From Methylocella sp. (GTDB lineage Bacteria; Pseudomonadota; Alphaproteobacteria; Rhizobiales; Beijerinckiaceae), in assembly GCA_037200525.1 (NCBI GenBank), contig JBBCGG010000001.1:1344501-1408500 (forward strand): 64,000 nucleotides of DNA, written 5' to 3'. The notes under the pieces were generated by a model, which saw only the letters and a list, made by a program, of their open reading frames with translations, had not been told where the DNA came from and searched no databases. Every line of letters begins with the position of its first letter. Positions within the stretch are counted from its first letter, which is position 1. This document shows, piece after piece, positions 53,651 through 61,692 of this stretch. The position numbers and the translations under genes are program-made.

Positions 53651-53986
53651 TTATGCAGCTTCCACTCGGATTCGACCGGCGCGCTGTTTTGCTTCCGAAA
53701 TGTGAATATCAACGTCTCGCCCGAGTTGGACAAGCATATGAATCAATCGATCGGTAGAAAACCCCTTCAATCTCCCACGCAAAAGATTCGAAACTTTGGC
53801 CTGATCAGTCCCGATTAATTTTGCGGCCTCCATTTGGCTGATATTTTTTTCTTGAATTGTAGCGGTGATGGCATGCGCGATGCGAACTTTGAGCATGTCT
53901 TCTTCAGAGCAAGGCAGGCCAAGATCAGCAAAGACGTTCCCGCTGCTGTCGATTACCCCTTCGGCAGTTTCAAGCTCCTTTGCCAT
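53651..53986 (-). CDS. XRE-family antitoxin (HigA-like, HTH_37 type)
   Basis: The 111-residue protein has a C-terminal helix-turn-helix (ISQMEAAKLIGTDQAKVSNL, then LRGRLKGFSTDRLIHML) of the kind found in HigA/Xre antitoxins paired with Gp49-like toxins. It should neutralise the toxin and repress the operon. The start at 53986 (MAKELE) lies within the toxin gene, overlapping it by 17 bases. A terminator follows. Confidence 0.88.
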   Translation of the reverse strand: MAKELETAEGVIDSSGNVFADLGLPCSEEDMLKVRIAHAITATIQEKNISQMEAAKLIGTDQAKVSNLLRGRLKGFSTDRLIHMLVQLGRDVDIHISEAKQRAGRIRVEAA

Positions 53987-54359
53987 GTGATGTTCCTCTT
54001 CTCCCACTTTCTAGGTAGCGTGCGGCATAGTCCTCCTCCGCAAGCTTCAACCTCGACTTGATCAGCAAAATGTCGGGGCGCGGCGTCGCCCTTCCTTTGA
54101 CTGACTTCTTTTGGAAGGCGTGCAAAACGTACACGGCCTTCCCAAATTTCACGGTGTAAACCGCTCGAAACGTATTGGTGTCATGATCGATCACAACCTC
54201 GAGAACGGTCGCCCCGTTAAACCCAACCATAGGCACAGCGTTCACGGCCTTGCCGCCTTTTTGCGCTACAAAAAGTGCGAAGCCTGCTTCGGACTTTACC
54301 TCTTCAGGAAAATCGTTGAGGTCTCGTAAGCTAGACCCTACCCAATGCACGAGCTTCAT
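53970..54359 (-). CDS. Gp49-like (HigB/RelE superfamily) toxin
   Basis: The 129-residue protein matches phage-derived Gp49-like toxins: LVHWVGSSLRDLNDFPEEVK, then TNTFRAVYTVKFGKAVYVLH and FQKKSVKG. These cleave mRNA at the ribosome. The ATG at 54359 gives the usual family N-terminus. An extended frame to 54491 would run through the operator. The gene precedes the antitoxin, the higBA order. Confidence 0.88.
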   Translation of the reverse strand: MKLVHWVGSSLRDLNDFPEEVKSEAGFALFVAQKGGKAVNAVPMVGFNGATVLEVVIDHDTNTFRAVYTVKFGKAVYVLHAFQKKSVKGRATPRPDILLIKSRLKLAEEDYAARYLESGRRGTSHGKGA

Positions 54360-54378
54360 GACCGGCCCCGTATAATCC

Positions 54379-54398
54379 TTATGCCATTTCTGGCTTAA
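54379..54398 (-). promoter_or_regulatory. Operator 1 of the toxin-antitoxin operon
   Basis: TTATGCCATTTCTGGCTTAA is a near-palindrome 20 bp upstream of the toxin start. It matches the reverse complement of operator 2 at 19 of 20 bases. The antitoxin is the likely ligand. Confidence 0.7.
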
Positions 54399-54454
54399 AA
54401 AATAGTGCATCGATGTCACATGCAGCATCGAGTCCCGCCTCTCGGCGGCTTCTG

Positions 54455-54474
54455 TTATGCCAGAAATGGCATAA
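54455..54474 (-). promoter_or_regulatory. Operator 2 of the toxin-antitoxin operon
   Basis: TTATGCCAGAAATGGCATAA is a palindrome with seven-base arms around AGAAAT, 76 bp upstream of operator 1. Two sites suggest cooperative or looping repression. Confidence 0.7.
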
Positions 54475-54491
54475 AACGGGGCGTAAGTCAA

Positions 54492-54779
54492 ATGACGCGC
54501 GCTGTTACGTCTCCCGCCTCAAGTTAGCAGCCAAGCTACCGCCGCAGGGAAGCCCGCGGGCGGCTTTTATCGCATCGCAGCTGGTGATATTACCACCCAT
54601 AACGGCGCTGGCGGCCCGCGGCCAGCGGCCAGCGTTAAGAGGCGATCGTCGCTTCGCGGCCCGGAGCGATCATGCGAGTACGCCTTTAACGTTTTGGGCA
54701 AACTGAGAAAGGTTGGAGCCGGTCTTTTGCAGCCAAGCTTCCGACTCGACAATCGCCGCCATCCACTTTAGAACAAATC
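54492..54779. other. Upstream region of the toxin-antitoxin operon; no gene seen
   Basis: No frame here has both a ribosome site and a recognisable product. Together with the operators it should contain the toxin-antitoxin promoter. Confidence 0.45.
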
Positions 54780-55079
54780 ATGAACGATAGGCGGGAGGGT
54801 AAGAGGATGGCGAGGCGATCTCAACGGGTTGATTACCCAAACCCAGAAGACGCGGCGACGGCGGTGAAAGCGATGCGAGATTGCCGCGACGCCGTGATCA
54901 AGGCTTTCAGCATGATCAAGATTGGATCGCCGCTCGACCAAGCGGTCAACATATGACAAAGCGATTATTTTTCCCAGACTCCCGCCGGCACATACGAGAC
55001 CAACGTCGCGCGGAACACCGAACGCGCCGCGCGCGAGTCGGGCGCTTTGCCTTGGATACGACCGGGTGAGCCGGTTTGA
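54780..55079 (+). pseudogene. Small gene interrupted by one in-frame TGA
   Basis: The frame from ATG 54780 (or ATG 54807, which has GAGGGTAAGAGG upstream) encodes MARRSQRVDYPNPEDAATAV and about 30 more residues up to TGA at 54954. The same frame continues for 41 further codons, with QTPAGTYETNVARNTERAAR and a stop at 55077. The product of about 99 residues looks continuous, so a nonsense mutation is likely. I do not recognise the family. The first part (58 residues) could still be made alone. Confidence 0.5.
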
Positions 55080-55200
55080 TCACGCGACGATTTTTAGGCC
55101 ATCAGTCTTGACCGTGACGATAGCGATCGGGTCACCGGATGATGTCTCAAAATTTTCCTTGCTGCATTCGCACCACGCCGCCCTGAAGCGCAGCACCAAC

Positions 55201-55280
55201 CAGTTCGAGGCTATCTCGACAGCTTCATCATCGGGGGCGGCTGGCGGCCAATCCATGTTCGTCTGAGCTAAAATTGAAAA
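55201..55280. repeat. Copy 2 of the 80-bp segment at 52302
   Basis: This is the counterpart of 52302-52381. Here the minus-strand reading is open (MDWPPAAPDDEAVEIASNWL, extending to about 55080) but has no ribosome site, so I do not call a gene. Confidence 0.65.
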
Positions 55281-55395
55281 CCTTCGGCCGCCTCTCAGCA
55301 ATCCATGCTGGCCTCCTTGACCAGCACGGATTTTGAATCACAAATTCGCTGTGCAGGGAATCCCCCTCGTGATTCAACTCGGCCGAAAAAAGGGA

Positions 55396-55821
55396 CTAGA
55401 AGGCGTTTGGAGCCGCGCCGAATGCGCTGCCGGCGACATAGAATGGGAATTGTGCGACCTGTCCCACGACGTGTATCGGAGCGCCTATCAGGACCAGCGG
55501 ATTGCTTCCCGGATTTCCATAAGCTGGAAACACCGCCCCCGCTGCTCGGAAAGGTAAGCTGACTATGGTCGCGGCAATCGCGATTGGAGCGGTGAAGATC
55601 GCGGCGGGCCCATGGAAAGGATCTGAAGCGGCGACGACCGGCTCGCGATACAATCGCTTCGTAACTGTAAGAGGACGCTCGGCGGCTAGATGATGGTGGC
55701 GGTGCATCCTATGCCAATGGGCCTCGTTATAACGATCCTTGGCGGCAGCGGGCAGGATGAGCGCCGTTGCGAAAGCCGCCGCGCCCATCGCGATCTGTGC
55801 CAACTTCAATGTAGTCTTCAT
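55396..55821 (-). CDS. Exported Rhizobiales-type hypothetical protein
   Basis: The 141-residue protein has a signal peptide (LAQIAMGAAAFATALILPAA-AK), a His-rich segment (HWHRMHRHHH) and two similar hydrophobic units (IFTAPIAIAATIVSLPFRAA and IGAPIHVVGQVAQFPFYVAG). The C-terminal pattern (VFPAYGNPGSNPLVLIGAP) recurs in Rhizobiales proteins of unknown function. The GGAGA ribosome site lies 8 bases before the ATG at 55821. The IS element begins 28 bp upstream, so its native promoter is displaced. Confidence 0.78.
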   Translation of the reverse strand: MKTTLKLAQIAMGAAAFATALILPAAAKDRYNEAHWHRMHRHHHLAAERPLTVTKRLYREPVVAASDPFHGPAAIFTAPIAIAATIVSLPFRAAGAVFPAYGNPGSNPLVLIGAPIHVVGQVAQFPFYVAGSAFGAAPNAF

Positions 55822-55910
55822 TCCGAGATCTCCTTAGCCTTCCATCTAGGCTCAGGACCTATTAAATTTGCCTGAGATGTGATTCCTGGTCTCCGCATGG
55901 GGAGGCTGGG

Positions 55911-56279
55911 ATGAGTGATTTGTTTTTGTTGGGCGAGCGGCAGATGGCGCGGCTTGCGCCGCATTTTCCTCTGTCGCATGGCGTTCCGCGGGTTGACGAC
56001 CGTCGGGTGGTCAGCGGAATCGTCTATGTGATCCGCAACGGCCTGCAATGGAAAGATGCGCCCAAGGATTACGGGCCGCACAAGACGCTTTACAATCGCT
56101 TCATCCGCTGGAGCCGGCTCGGCGTCTTCGACCGCATATTCGCCGCGCTCGCTGGCGAAGGTCCAAAGCCCGAGCGCATCATGATCGACGCCACGCATCT
56201 GAAGGCGCATCGCACAGCGGCGAGCCTGCTCAAAAAGGGGCTCTTCCCCGCCGTATCGGGCGCACGAAAGGCGGACTGA
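55911..56279 (+). CDS. IS5-family transposase, first frame (orfA)
   Basis: The 122-residue product covers the N-terminal domain and first catalytic Asp (ERIMIDATHLKAHRTAASLL). The run CAAAAAGGGG at 56231-56240 allows a -1 shift into orfB, which continues as GGAPRRIGRTKGG-like sequence. Without the shift orfA ends at KAD. Confidence 0.9.
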   Translation: MSDLFLLGERQMARLAPHFPLSHGVPRVDDRRVVSGIVYVIRNGLQWKDAPKDYGPHKTLYNRFIRWSRLGVFDRIFAALAGEGPKPERIMIDATHLKAHRTAASLLKKGLFPAVSGARKAD

Positions 56280-56671
56280 ACTCGAAGCTCCACGTCGTTT
56301 GCGACGGCGCCGGCAAGCCCCTCGTCATGTTGCTCTCGGAGGGCCAGATGAGCGACCACAAGGGCGCGCGGCTGATGCTCAAGGCTTTACCGCCCGCTTC
56401 AATGTTGATCGCCGACAGGGGCTACGACAGCAACTGGTTCCGCGCCGCGCTGAAGGCCAGGGGCGTCGAGCCCTGCATCCCGCCAACCAGAAGCCGCAAG
56501 CTTCCCATTGCCTATGACAAGACGCTCTACCGCCAGCGTCACAAAATCGAGAACATGTTCGCCAAGCTCAAGGACTGGCGGCGCATCGCAACCCGCTATG
56601 ATCGATGCGCCCACACCTTCTTCTCCGCCATCTGCATCGCAGCCGCCGTCCTCTTCTATCTCAATCAATGA
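56048..56671 (+). CDS. IS5-family transposase, second frame (orfB)
   Basis: The useful coding part starts near 56233, after the -1 shift. It carries IGRTKGGLNSKLHVVCDGAG, the second catalytic Asp in LIADRGYDSNWF and the Glu in RQRHKIENMFAKLKDWRRI, giving the full DDE triad with orfA. The frame is open to 56671 with no stop, so the element is probably active. Confidence 0.9.
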   Translation: MERCAQGLRAAQDALQSLHPLEPARRLRPHIRRARWRRSKARAHHDRRHASEGASHSGEPAQKGALPRRIGRTKGGLNSKLHVVCDGAGKPLVMLLSEGQMSDHKGARLMLKALPPASMLIADRGYDSNWFRAALKARGVEPCIPPTRSRKLPIAYDKTLYRQRHKIENMFAKLKDWRRIATRYDRCAHTFFSAICIAAAVLFYLNQ

Positions 56672-56680
56672 GTCCTGAGC

Positions 56681-56987
56681 CTAGGCAAGAACCCATATGG
56701 GCCAAATAAGACTTTTACCAGTGGAACCCTGAACTAAAAATTGGCAGTCCGATCGATCAGGCTTCCGACGAAGCAGTTAAAGGCAATTTACAAATTGACG
56801 AACTTGCTGACCGGCGAGCGAAATTATTTTTCCGGCGTTCCATGCAGTACGAGCGAGGCGCAACAGCAACGGGAAACAGACAGAGCCGCGAGGGACGCGG
56901 GCCAGCTTCCGTGGCTAAGGTCCGGCCTCCAATCATTTAGCGGCTCAACGGCCAGCTTCACACGCATCCAGCGTGAATGTCCGACAA
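56681..56987. other. Short non-coding stretch between the IS element and the ATPase operon
   Basis: No gene is seen. The CTAG repeat and the 3' end of the downstream operon bound it. The 3' end of the operon may include a terminator that I cannot define. Confidence 0.4.
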
Positions 56988-58070
56988 TTAGGCTAACCCT
57001 GACATCTCTAGGCATTCGGAGACGTCTGCGGTAATCGCGCCATTGAGGAATCCGTGTGCTATCTTCAATTCGTGCTTCACACCAACATTCGCGAATTCGA
57101 TTTCCTTATTACTTTGCCAAAACATTAAGCGAAATCCTTCTCCACCCTTAGTAAGGTGAACTCTCCACCCGGCCGCGGAATCGAATTTGCGTATCGTTTG
57201 AGGGCGACCCATCTCTCCAAAGCGCTTCGCGCAGACATTCGCGACAATTTGCACACAAAGAGAGCGAGCAGCGGACGCAAAGTGGCCCGCGCCAAAGCAT
57301 TGAGTGGCCTGAAGGCTTTTCATAAACTCAGGCCCGATCGCGAATCTGCGTAGTTGAGAAACTTTGCTAATCTTGCCAGCTTCTTTAAGGAGGGCTAAAG
57401 CGCCAATCGTGAAAGCAAAATGCAGATCCTCCGGCGTTTTCGCGTTCATCCACAATCGGTAAGCAGACTCCTCAGAAACTAACTCACGCAGGTGAGAGAA
57501 GGTTTTAACACCGGTAGCGATTGTGACCGGCAAATTGCCCAACTCAGCGGCTCTTGAGCCGGACACCATCTCTATTTGAACAGTGGTAAAATAGGAACGG
57601 CCGTAAACTCCTTGAATGGCCGACCCGACGTTCCAGGCATCTTCAAGCAATTGGCGGGCGGCGACCGCAGCGAAGATCCTTTCGGTTTCAGATTGCAGAG
57701 CTAACCCGATAGGCAGGGGGGGCACTGATTCGAACCCTGATATTTCGTGTACTTCAACCGGCTCAACGCTATCGGCCCGAGCCGAGCGCGAAAAAATAGC
57801 TTGGTACTGTCGTACTAAGTCGGCCGCCGCAAAAACATGGCCAAGACCCATCAAGTCTATAAATGCTTGAATTTGGGAGTATTCCGGGGAACAGTTGCCG
57901 CTCCAGAGAATTTCTTCGGCGTTGGAGGCGATGACGAGCGTTACAGGGACGTTCGCTGAGGCTAAGTTGGCAAAGTGGGTCACTCGATCTATGAGCTCTT
58001 CCGCCGTTGCTGTATCTACTGCGTAGTTAGGAATCGCGAGGAGAGCAGTATCGATGTAGCAGTATTCCAT
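56988..58070 (-). CDS. Unrecognised 360-residue protein, partner of the AAA ATPase
   Basis: The gene starts 6 bases after the ATPase stop, so the two form one operon. I do not recognise a family. The N-terminal 100 residues (YCYIDTALLAIPNYAVDTAT, then VPVTLVIASNAEEILWSG) look like a small alpha/beta domain. The middle is helical. The C-terminal 55 residues (GWRVHLTKGGEGFRLMFWQS, then NKEIEFANVGVKHEL) look like a beta-rich domain. No signal peptide, membrane helix or classic nuclease signature is visible. Codon use and G+C look lower than the chromosome. Role as an effector in a two-gene defence module is inference. Confidence 0.65.
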   Translation of the reverse strand: MEYCYIDTALLAIPNYAVDTATAEELIDRVTHFANLASANVPVTLVIASNAEEILWSGNCSPEYSQIQAFIDLMGLGHVFAAADLVRQYQAIFSRSARADSVEPVEVHEISGFESVPPLPIGLALQSETERIFAAVAARQLLEDAWNVGSAIQGVYGRSYFTTVQIEMVSGSRAAELGNLPVTIATGVKTFSHLRELVSEESAYRLWMNAKTPEDLHFAFTIGALALLKEAGKISKVSQLRRFAIGPEFMKSLQATQCFGAGHFASAARSLCVQIVANVCAKRFGEMGRPQTIRKFDSAAGWRVHLTKGGEGFRLMFWQSNKEIEFANVGVKHELKIAHGFLNGAITADVSECLEMSGLA

Positions 58071-58076
58071 AAAATG

Positions 58077-59942
58077 CTAACCTCGCTGCCCGCGCGGCCT
58101 AGACCGACGTTTTTCTGATGCCGCCCGAATGATCCGCCCTGTATCTCTCTGCGACTGTTCAAAAAAGTCTTCGGGCCAATTTATAATCGACCCAAATTCA
58201 CTAATTTCTACAGGTCTCAGACTGCTCTGACCTCCTCGTTTTTCAGAAAATAAGATGTTAATCAGGGGACGCACTGAATCAGATGCGGAGAGAGCGATCC
58301 TAAGACGAAATCGGTCCACAAGGTATTCACTATGGGTTTCGAGGAGCGTCTGCTTGCCGTCCAGTGCCAAAGACAAGAAAAAATCGGCAAGACGAGCCTG
58401 CACCTTGGGGTGAAGATGCAGTTCCGGTTGCTCGAATATCAAAAAGCTGCTTTCGGGAGCGAGAAGAGCCGTCACCACGATCGGCAAGACTTGGCTTACT
58501 CCTACGCCAACATTCGTAAGGTCGTGCATCCGCCCGGTGCTATCGGTGGACACTTGCAATCTGTTCCCAAATACGCCCGCGTCCGTCGTAGCAACTTCCT
58601 CGGCGACGCCGAGGTAAGACATCCATTCAACTACAGCATCATGAAGGGGAGCCGTTCTAGACCTCGATAATGTAACATAGTCCGCTTCAAGTTCCTCACT
58701 GGGTGGGCGATGATAAGAAACTCGCTTTGCGCTGTTAAGATCAAGAACCGCCGCCGTGTGTTCGCCACGATAGCCTACATCCGTAGTGCTTTCTAAAGCT
58801 TCAACTTGATAAACAGGTCTCGGACTGTCGCGCAACGGACCAAGGTATCTAATTCCTCGTTTAAAAAAGTCTTTTAGAAACTCCGATGCCTCCCTAATAC
58901 TTCTAGGAGTCTCCAGCTCAACGTCATATTCCGTGCCGCATTCCTGTAGCATCACCTGCAAGATTTGCTCTCTAAGTTGGGCTAAGTCTGCCGCAATCTT
59001 GTTGTCCGCTGCAAGTAAACCGCCAAGCGTTGGCGCGCCGCGATTTAGAAAAGGCAAAAGACGGTTGCGAATCTCGAGCGCCAATACTTTCGGCTTGGAG
59101 TCAATAATTGGATCCGCGTTATGATTTTCTAACCATACATTTGCGATTTTAACAATGCTCTGTGAAACAGTCTCTTCAGATAAGTTTTCATAACTTAGTA
59201 ACCCCGTAGAAAGATTACAAATTCTCTCCGCGAGATGCATCGCTCTTTGAGACGCTAAATTATATTGAACCATTATCCAGGACGGCAAAAAATAAGATAG
59301 AATACCGTTCCCGATAGTAACCTGCGGTTTTCCTGCAGCAATCTCCCTTATACTTTCGTTGTCCAGCTCAACCGAATAGTCAAACCTGATGCGCGCAGAC
59401 TCATCTTCGTCCCGCGGCTCGCTTAGAGGCTTTTTAAATGACGCAAACGCATCTTTAATTGCATCATTTCCAATGACGCGTGAGGTTGTCACCGTAGACT
59501 CGCTTAAATCGGCGGTTAATCTCTTCGGTCCCACAAAATGCTTTTGGCTAAGATATGGAGTCTCCGCTCTTTGACGGTATGACAATTGAAGAGTTAAACT
59601 TCGCAAAATACCCGCCTCTGTCCCACGCCTTCGGTTACGTGCCCAAGGTGATATGCGGTCGCCGTCGCCAAACTCGTAGTCGAGTCCTATTTTTACGTCA
59701 TCGCCGTCCGCCTCAAAGTTGCGGATGTCATCAAATTCGCCTAACCGAAGCAACGGTCCGTTAAGTGTTATAGAACGGCCTTCCGACCCATATTGCAGCG
59801 TCTGTTTCAGCAACAATATGCTCTGAATTATGCTGCTCTTGCCGCTGCTATTGGCACCCGCCAGAATGTTGATTTGGGATAATTCCAGCGGCGGAAGATT
59901 GCGAAATGACTTAAAATTCTTTAGATGCCAACGTTTTATCAT
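58077..59942 (-). CDS. AAA ATPase with DUF3696-type C-terminus
   Basis: This 621-residue SMC/Rad50-like AAA ATPase has an N-terminal Walker A (NILAGANSSGKSSII, residues 24-38), a middle segment with alpha-helical insertion, the Walker B region SFLIFEQPELHLHPKVQARL near residue 500, the switch histidine in LLETHSEYLV, and a DUF3696-like C-terminal segment (LRPVEISEFGSIINWPEDFF). It resembles OLD/Septu-type ATPases in fold. No Toprim domain is seen. ATG at 59942 is chosen over GTG 59954. The genes stand between an IS element and prophage genes, with visibly lower G+C. Confidence 0.85.
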   Translation of the reverse strand: MIKRWHLKNFKSFRNLPPLELSQINILAGANSSGKSSIIQSILLLKQTLQYGSEGRSITLNGPLLRLGEFDDIRNFEADGDDVKIGLDYEFGDGDRISPWARNRRRGTEAGILRSLTLQLSYRQRAETPYLSQKHFVGPKRLTADLSESTVTTSRVIGNDAIKDAFASFKKPLSEPRDEDESARIRFDYSVELDNESIREIAAGKPQVTIGNGILSYFLPSWIMVQYNLASQRAMHLAERICNLSTGLLSYENLSEETVSQSIVKIANVWLENHNADPIIDSKPKVLALEIRNRLLPFLNRGAPTLGGLLAADNKIAADLAQLREQILQVMLQECGTEYDVELETPRSIREASEFLKDFFKRGIRYLGPLRDSPRPVYQVEALESTTDVGYRGEHTAAVLDLNSAKRVSYHRPPSEELEADYVTLSRSRTAPLHDAVVEWMSYLGVAEEVATTDAGVFGNRLQVSTDSTGRMHDLTNVGVGVSQVLPIVVTALLAPESSFLIFEQPELHLHPKVQARLADFFLSLALDGKQTLLETHSEYLVDRFRLRIALSASDSVRPLINILFSEKRGGQSSLRPVEISEFGSIINWPEDFFEQSQRDTGRIIRAASEKRRSRPRGQRG

Positions 59943-60252
59943 TACCGAAACCACTCTAGACCGTCGAGTAAAGCCCCAATCACCGTAAGACGCTTACAAG
60001 TAAAGTTCTATCTCATCAACTCCGTCACGCTCGGCGGGTCATGCCCGATGGCGCTGCCACTACTTCGAACGTCACTTAACAAGCGAGGGCGGTGCTGCAA
60101 CGAATCGGTACCACTTTGGGGATTCGCGCTCGGCAGGGGCTACAACTGAGATAGCAAAAAATACCCGCTGCCCCATATCGGCCGCGCCTGGCAAATGAGT
60201 CATGCCGGCTTGGCGTTCGCTGTTTTGTACGCCACTTGCGAATGGAAGCGAT
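59943..60252. other. Intergenic region of the ATPase operon; promoter expected, no gene seen
   Basis: These 310 bases separate the divergent ATPase operon and the 158-residue gene. I see no coding region or RNA gene. Both promoters should lie here, but I cannot pick clear -35/-10 boxes. Confidence 0.45.
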
Positions 60253-60729
60253 ATGCCAAATCATTTTGAGAACTTTTTAGGCAGGTGCGGTTCTTTAGCC
60301 CAAAAATCGGTGAGAAAAATGATGTTCGAAAATATCGCGAAACAGTGGCGAGAAGCCCGTGGAACAAGGCTCAAAGAAGAATTGAAGGATTCCGTTCAGC
60401 GTTTGAACAAACTCAGGGGAGCGGACGCCCAACGTTTTGGACTGGCTCTGAGCGGCGCGTACAATCAATGGTTGGAAAAGAATGGCCCGGTCAAAGAGTC
60501 TCCTGAATCGTTCCGTAAACAGATGGCGAAAGAGTTAATGGTGCTGGCGAAGGAACGCTATGGCCATGACATTGGATCGTCTTACGCTTGGGCGTTCCTT
60601 TCCTTCCATGTTGAATCGTCGTTCTTGCCGGGCGAAGACGCAACATTTGTTCACGAAACAACGGCCAAATGCGTTTCAGAGGCTCATGAGCTTGTTCAGA
60701 AAATAAACAATAGTGGCCGGAAAAATTAA
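60253..60729 (+). CDS. Hypothetical protein, island gene
   Basis: The 158-residue, soluble and mainly helical protein is not recognised. The ATG at 60253 has GGAAGCG upstream; a later ATG at 60321 (MMFENIAKQW) is possible. Segments such as LKEELKDSVQRLNKLRGADA and FGLALSGAYNQWLEKNG suggest helices, with no signal peptide or motif. It is divergent from the ATPase operon and could belong to the same module or to the prophage. Confidence 0.55.
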   Translation: MPNHFENFLGRCGSLAQKSVRKMMFENIAKQWREARGTRLKEELKDSVQRLNKLRGADAQRFGLALSGAYNQWLEKNGPVKESPESFRKQMAKELMVLAKERYGHDIGSSYAWAFLSFHVESSFLPGEDATFVHETTAKCVSEAHELVQKINNSGRKN

Positions 60730-61045
60730 ATTCGGCGCGCTCGTGGCGCATTCATGTAAAAGAAGGGGCAAAACCGCGCCTATGAGGGAGGTCATCAGCG
60801 CGGGAACTTTTTACACCCTCCGTTCAACTGGTCTTATGAAGCAGCCGGGGTAGAGAGAATTCAAATCCGCATCGGCGCTCAAGTGTACGATGGGAGAATG
60901 GCCCGAAGCGTGCGCAAAATCGGTGGCCTCGCCCAAGTTTGAAACGACGCGACGCACGACATTTTGCGAATGTTATGAGCGTCATCGTCCAACGGAACGA
61001 ATGGCGCGGGCGATTCTGTTTTGATCCAGACTTCATAATGTGTGT
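60730..61045. other. Intergenic region before the prophage block
   Basis: No gene with support is seen in these 316 bases. A frame on the minus strand (60824-61036) has no ribosome site and poor composition. Any terminator for the leftward prophage operon should lie near 61000. Confidence 0.45.
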
Positions 61046-61678
61046 TCATCGATATCCCGCGAACTTTCGCGCAAATGCCTCGCCTGCATTAAATTCGTCG
61101 AGCTCATATGGCTCGACGGCGTTCTGGTTTAGGGTTTTACGTTGTTTCGGAATAAGCCCGTCGCCCGCGACGGCCATGTCAATTAGCTCGACTTCGTCGC
61201 TGTTGTAATTGCTGCCTACCTTCCGCGATTCATCAGTCGAAAGGCCCGCGCGATTCATCAATTCTGCCGTGTCGCGGCGTCCAGCTTCATAGGCGCTCAG
61301 TTTCGTTTTTGGCGTCTCAGCGGCGGCGGCGTCATCGCCAATTGGTGCGGCGCTCAAAATGTTGATCGCTTCGTCGGAAGAGACGCCCGCAAAACCATCG
61401 TTGAAAGCAATCATCCTGGCCAGCGCTCTACGGCCTTCAGCTTCCGGCGATTCGAGAATTGCTTTCATCCGTTGACGTGATGCGTTAATGGCGAAATCGA
61501 TTGCTGCCTGTATGGCTGCTGGCGCTGGTCGAGCGGCTTGCTTGCGCGCTGCGCTTGCCGCCAATTGCTCAACGAGCGCGGCGGTTGATCTTGGCATAGC
61601 CGCTACTGTTTCGGGCGGCGATGGTCCATCGTTCTTGCGCATGAAATCAAGCGCTCTATCAAAGTTCACCTGAGTCAT
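61046..61678 (-). CDS. Phage protein with S49-protease-like C-terminal motif
   Basis: The protein has about 210 residues. The middle (MKAILESPEAEGRRALARMI, then AFNDGFAGVSSDEAINIL) matches a motif I know from the C-terminal part of phage S49/ClpP-type head-maturation proteases, but no protease domain is present. The rest is not recognised. A ribosome site AAAGGGAG lies upstream of the tandem ATGs at 61681 and 61678. It follows the 66-residue gene by 14 bases. Confidence 0.6.
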   Translation of the reverse strand: MTQVNFDRALDFMRKNDGPSPPETVAAMPRSTAALVEQLAASAARKQAARPAPAAIQAAIDFAINASRQRMKAILESPEAEGRRALARMIAFNDGFAGVSSDEAINILSAAPIGDDAAAAETPKTKLSAYEAGRRDTAELMNRAGLSTDESRKVGSNYNSDEVELIDMAVAGDGLIPKQRKTLNQNAVEPYELDEFNAGEAFARKFAGYR

Positions 61679-61692
61679 CATAATCTCCCTTT

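Larger units (their letters stand above)
55850..56680 (+). mobile_element. Complete IS5-family (IS427 group) insertion sequence
   Basis: The 831-bp element is bounded by inverted ends GCTCAGGAC... and ...GTCCTGAGC, with the sequence CTAG on both sides (55846-55849 and 56681-56684), a plausible target duplication. It contains two overlapping frames that together encode a DDE transposase. Size, target and frames fit the IS427 group. Confidence 0.9.

Noticed and set aside
54954..54956. TGA as a selenocysteine codon
   Set aside because: No selenocysteine insertion hairpin is seen after it and the family is unknown; a nonsense mutation is simpler.
55080..55258. Small minus-strand gene starting MDWPPAAPDD
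   Set aside because: There is no ribosome site, and the related copy at 52302 is broken by a stop, so it looks like debris.
55309..55562. Plus-strand frames at 55305-55562
   Set aside because: They overlap the 3' end of the exported protein gene on the minus strand, which has a signal peptide and ribosome site.
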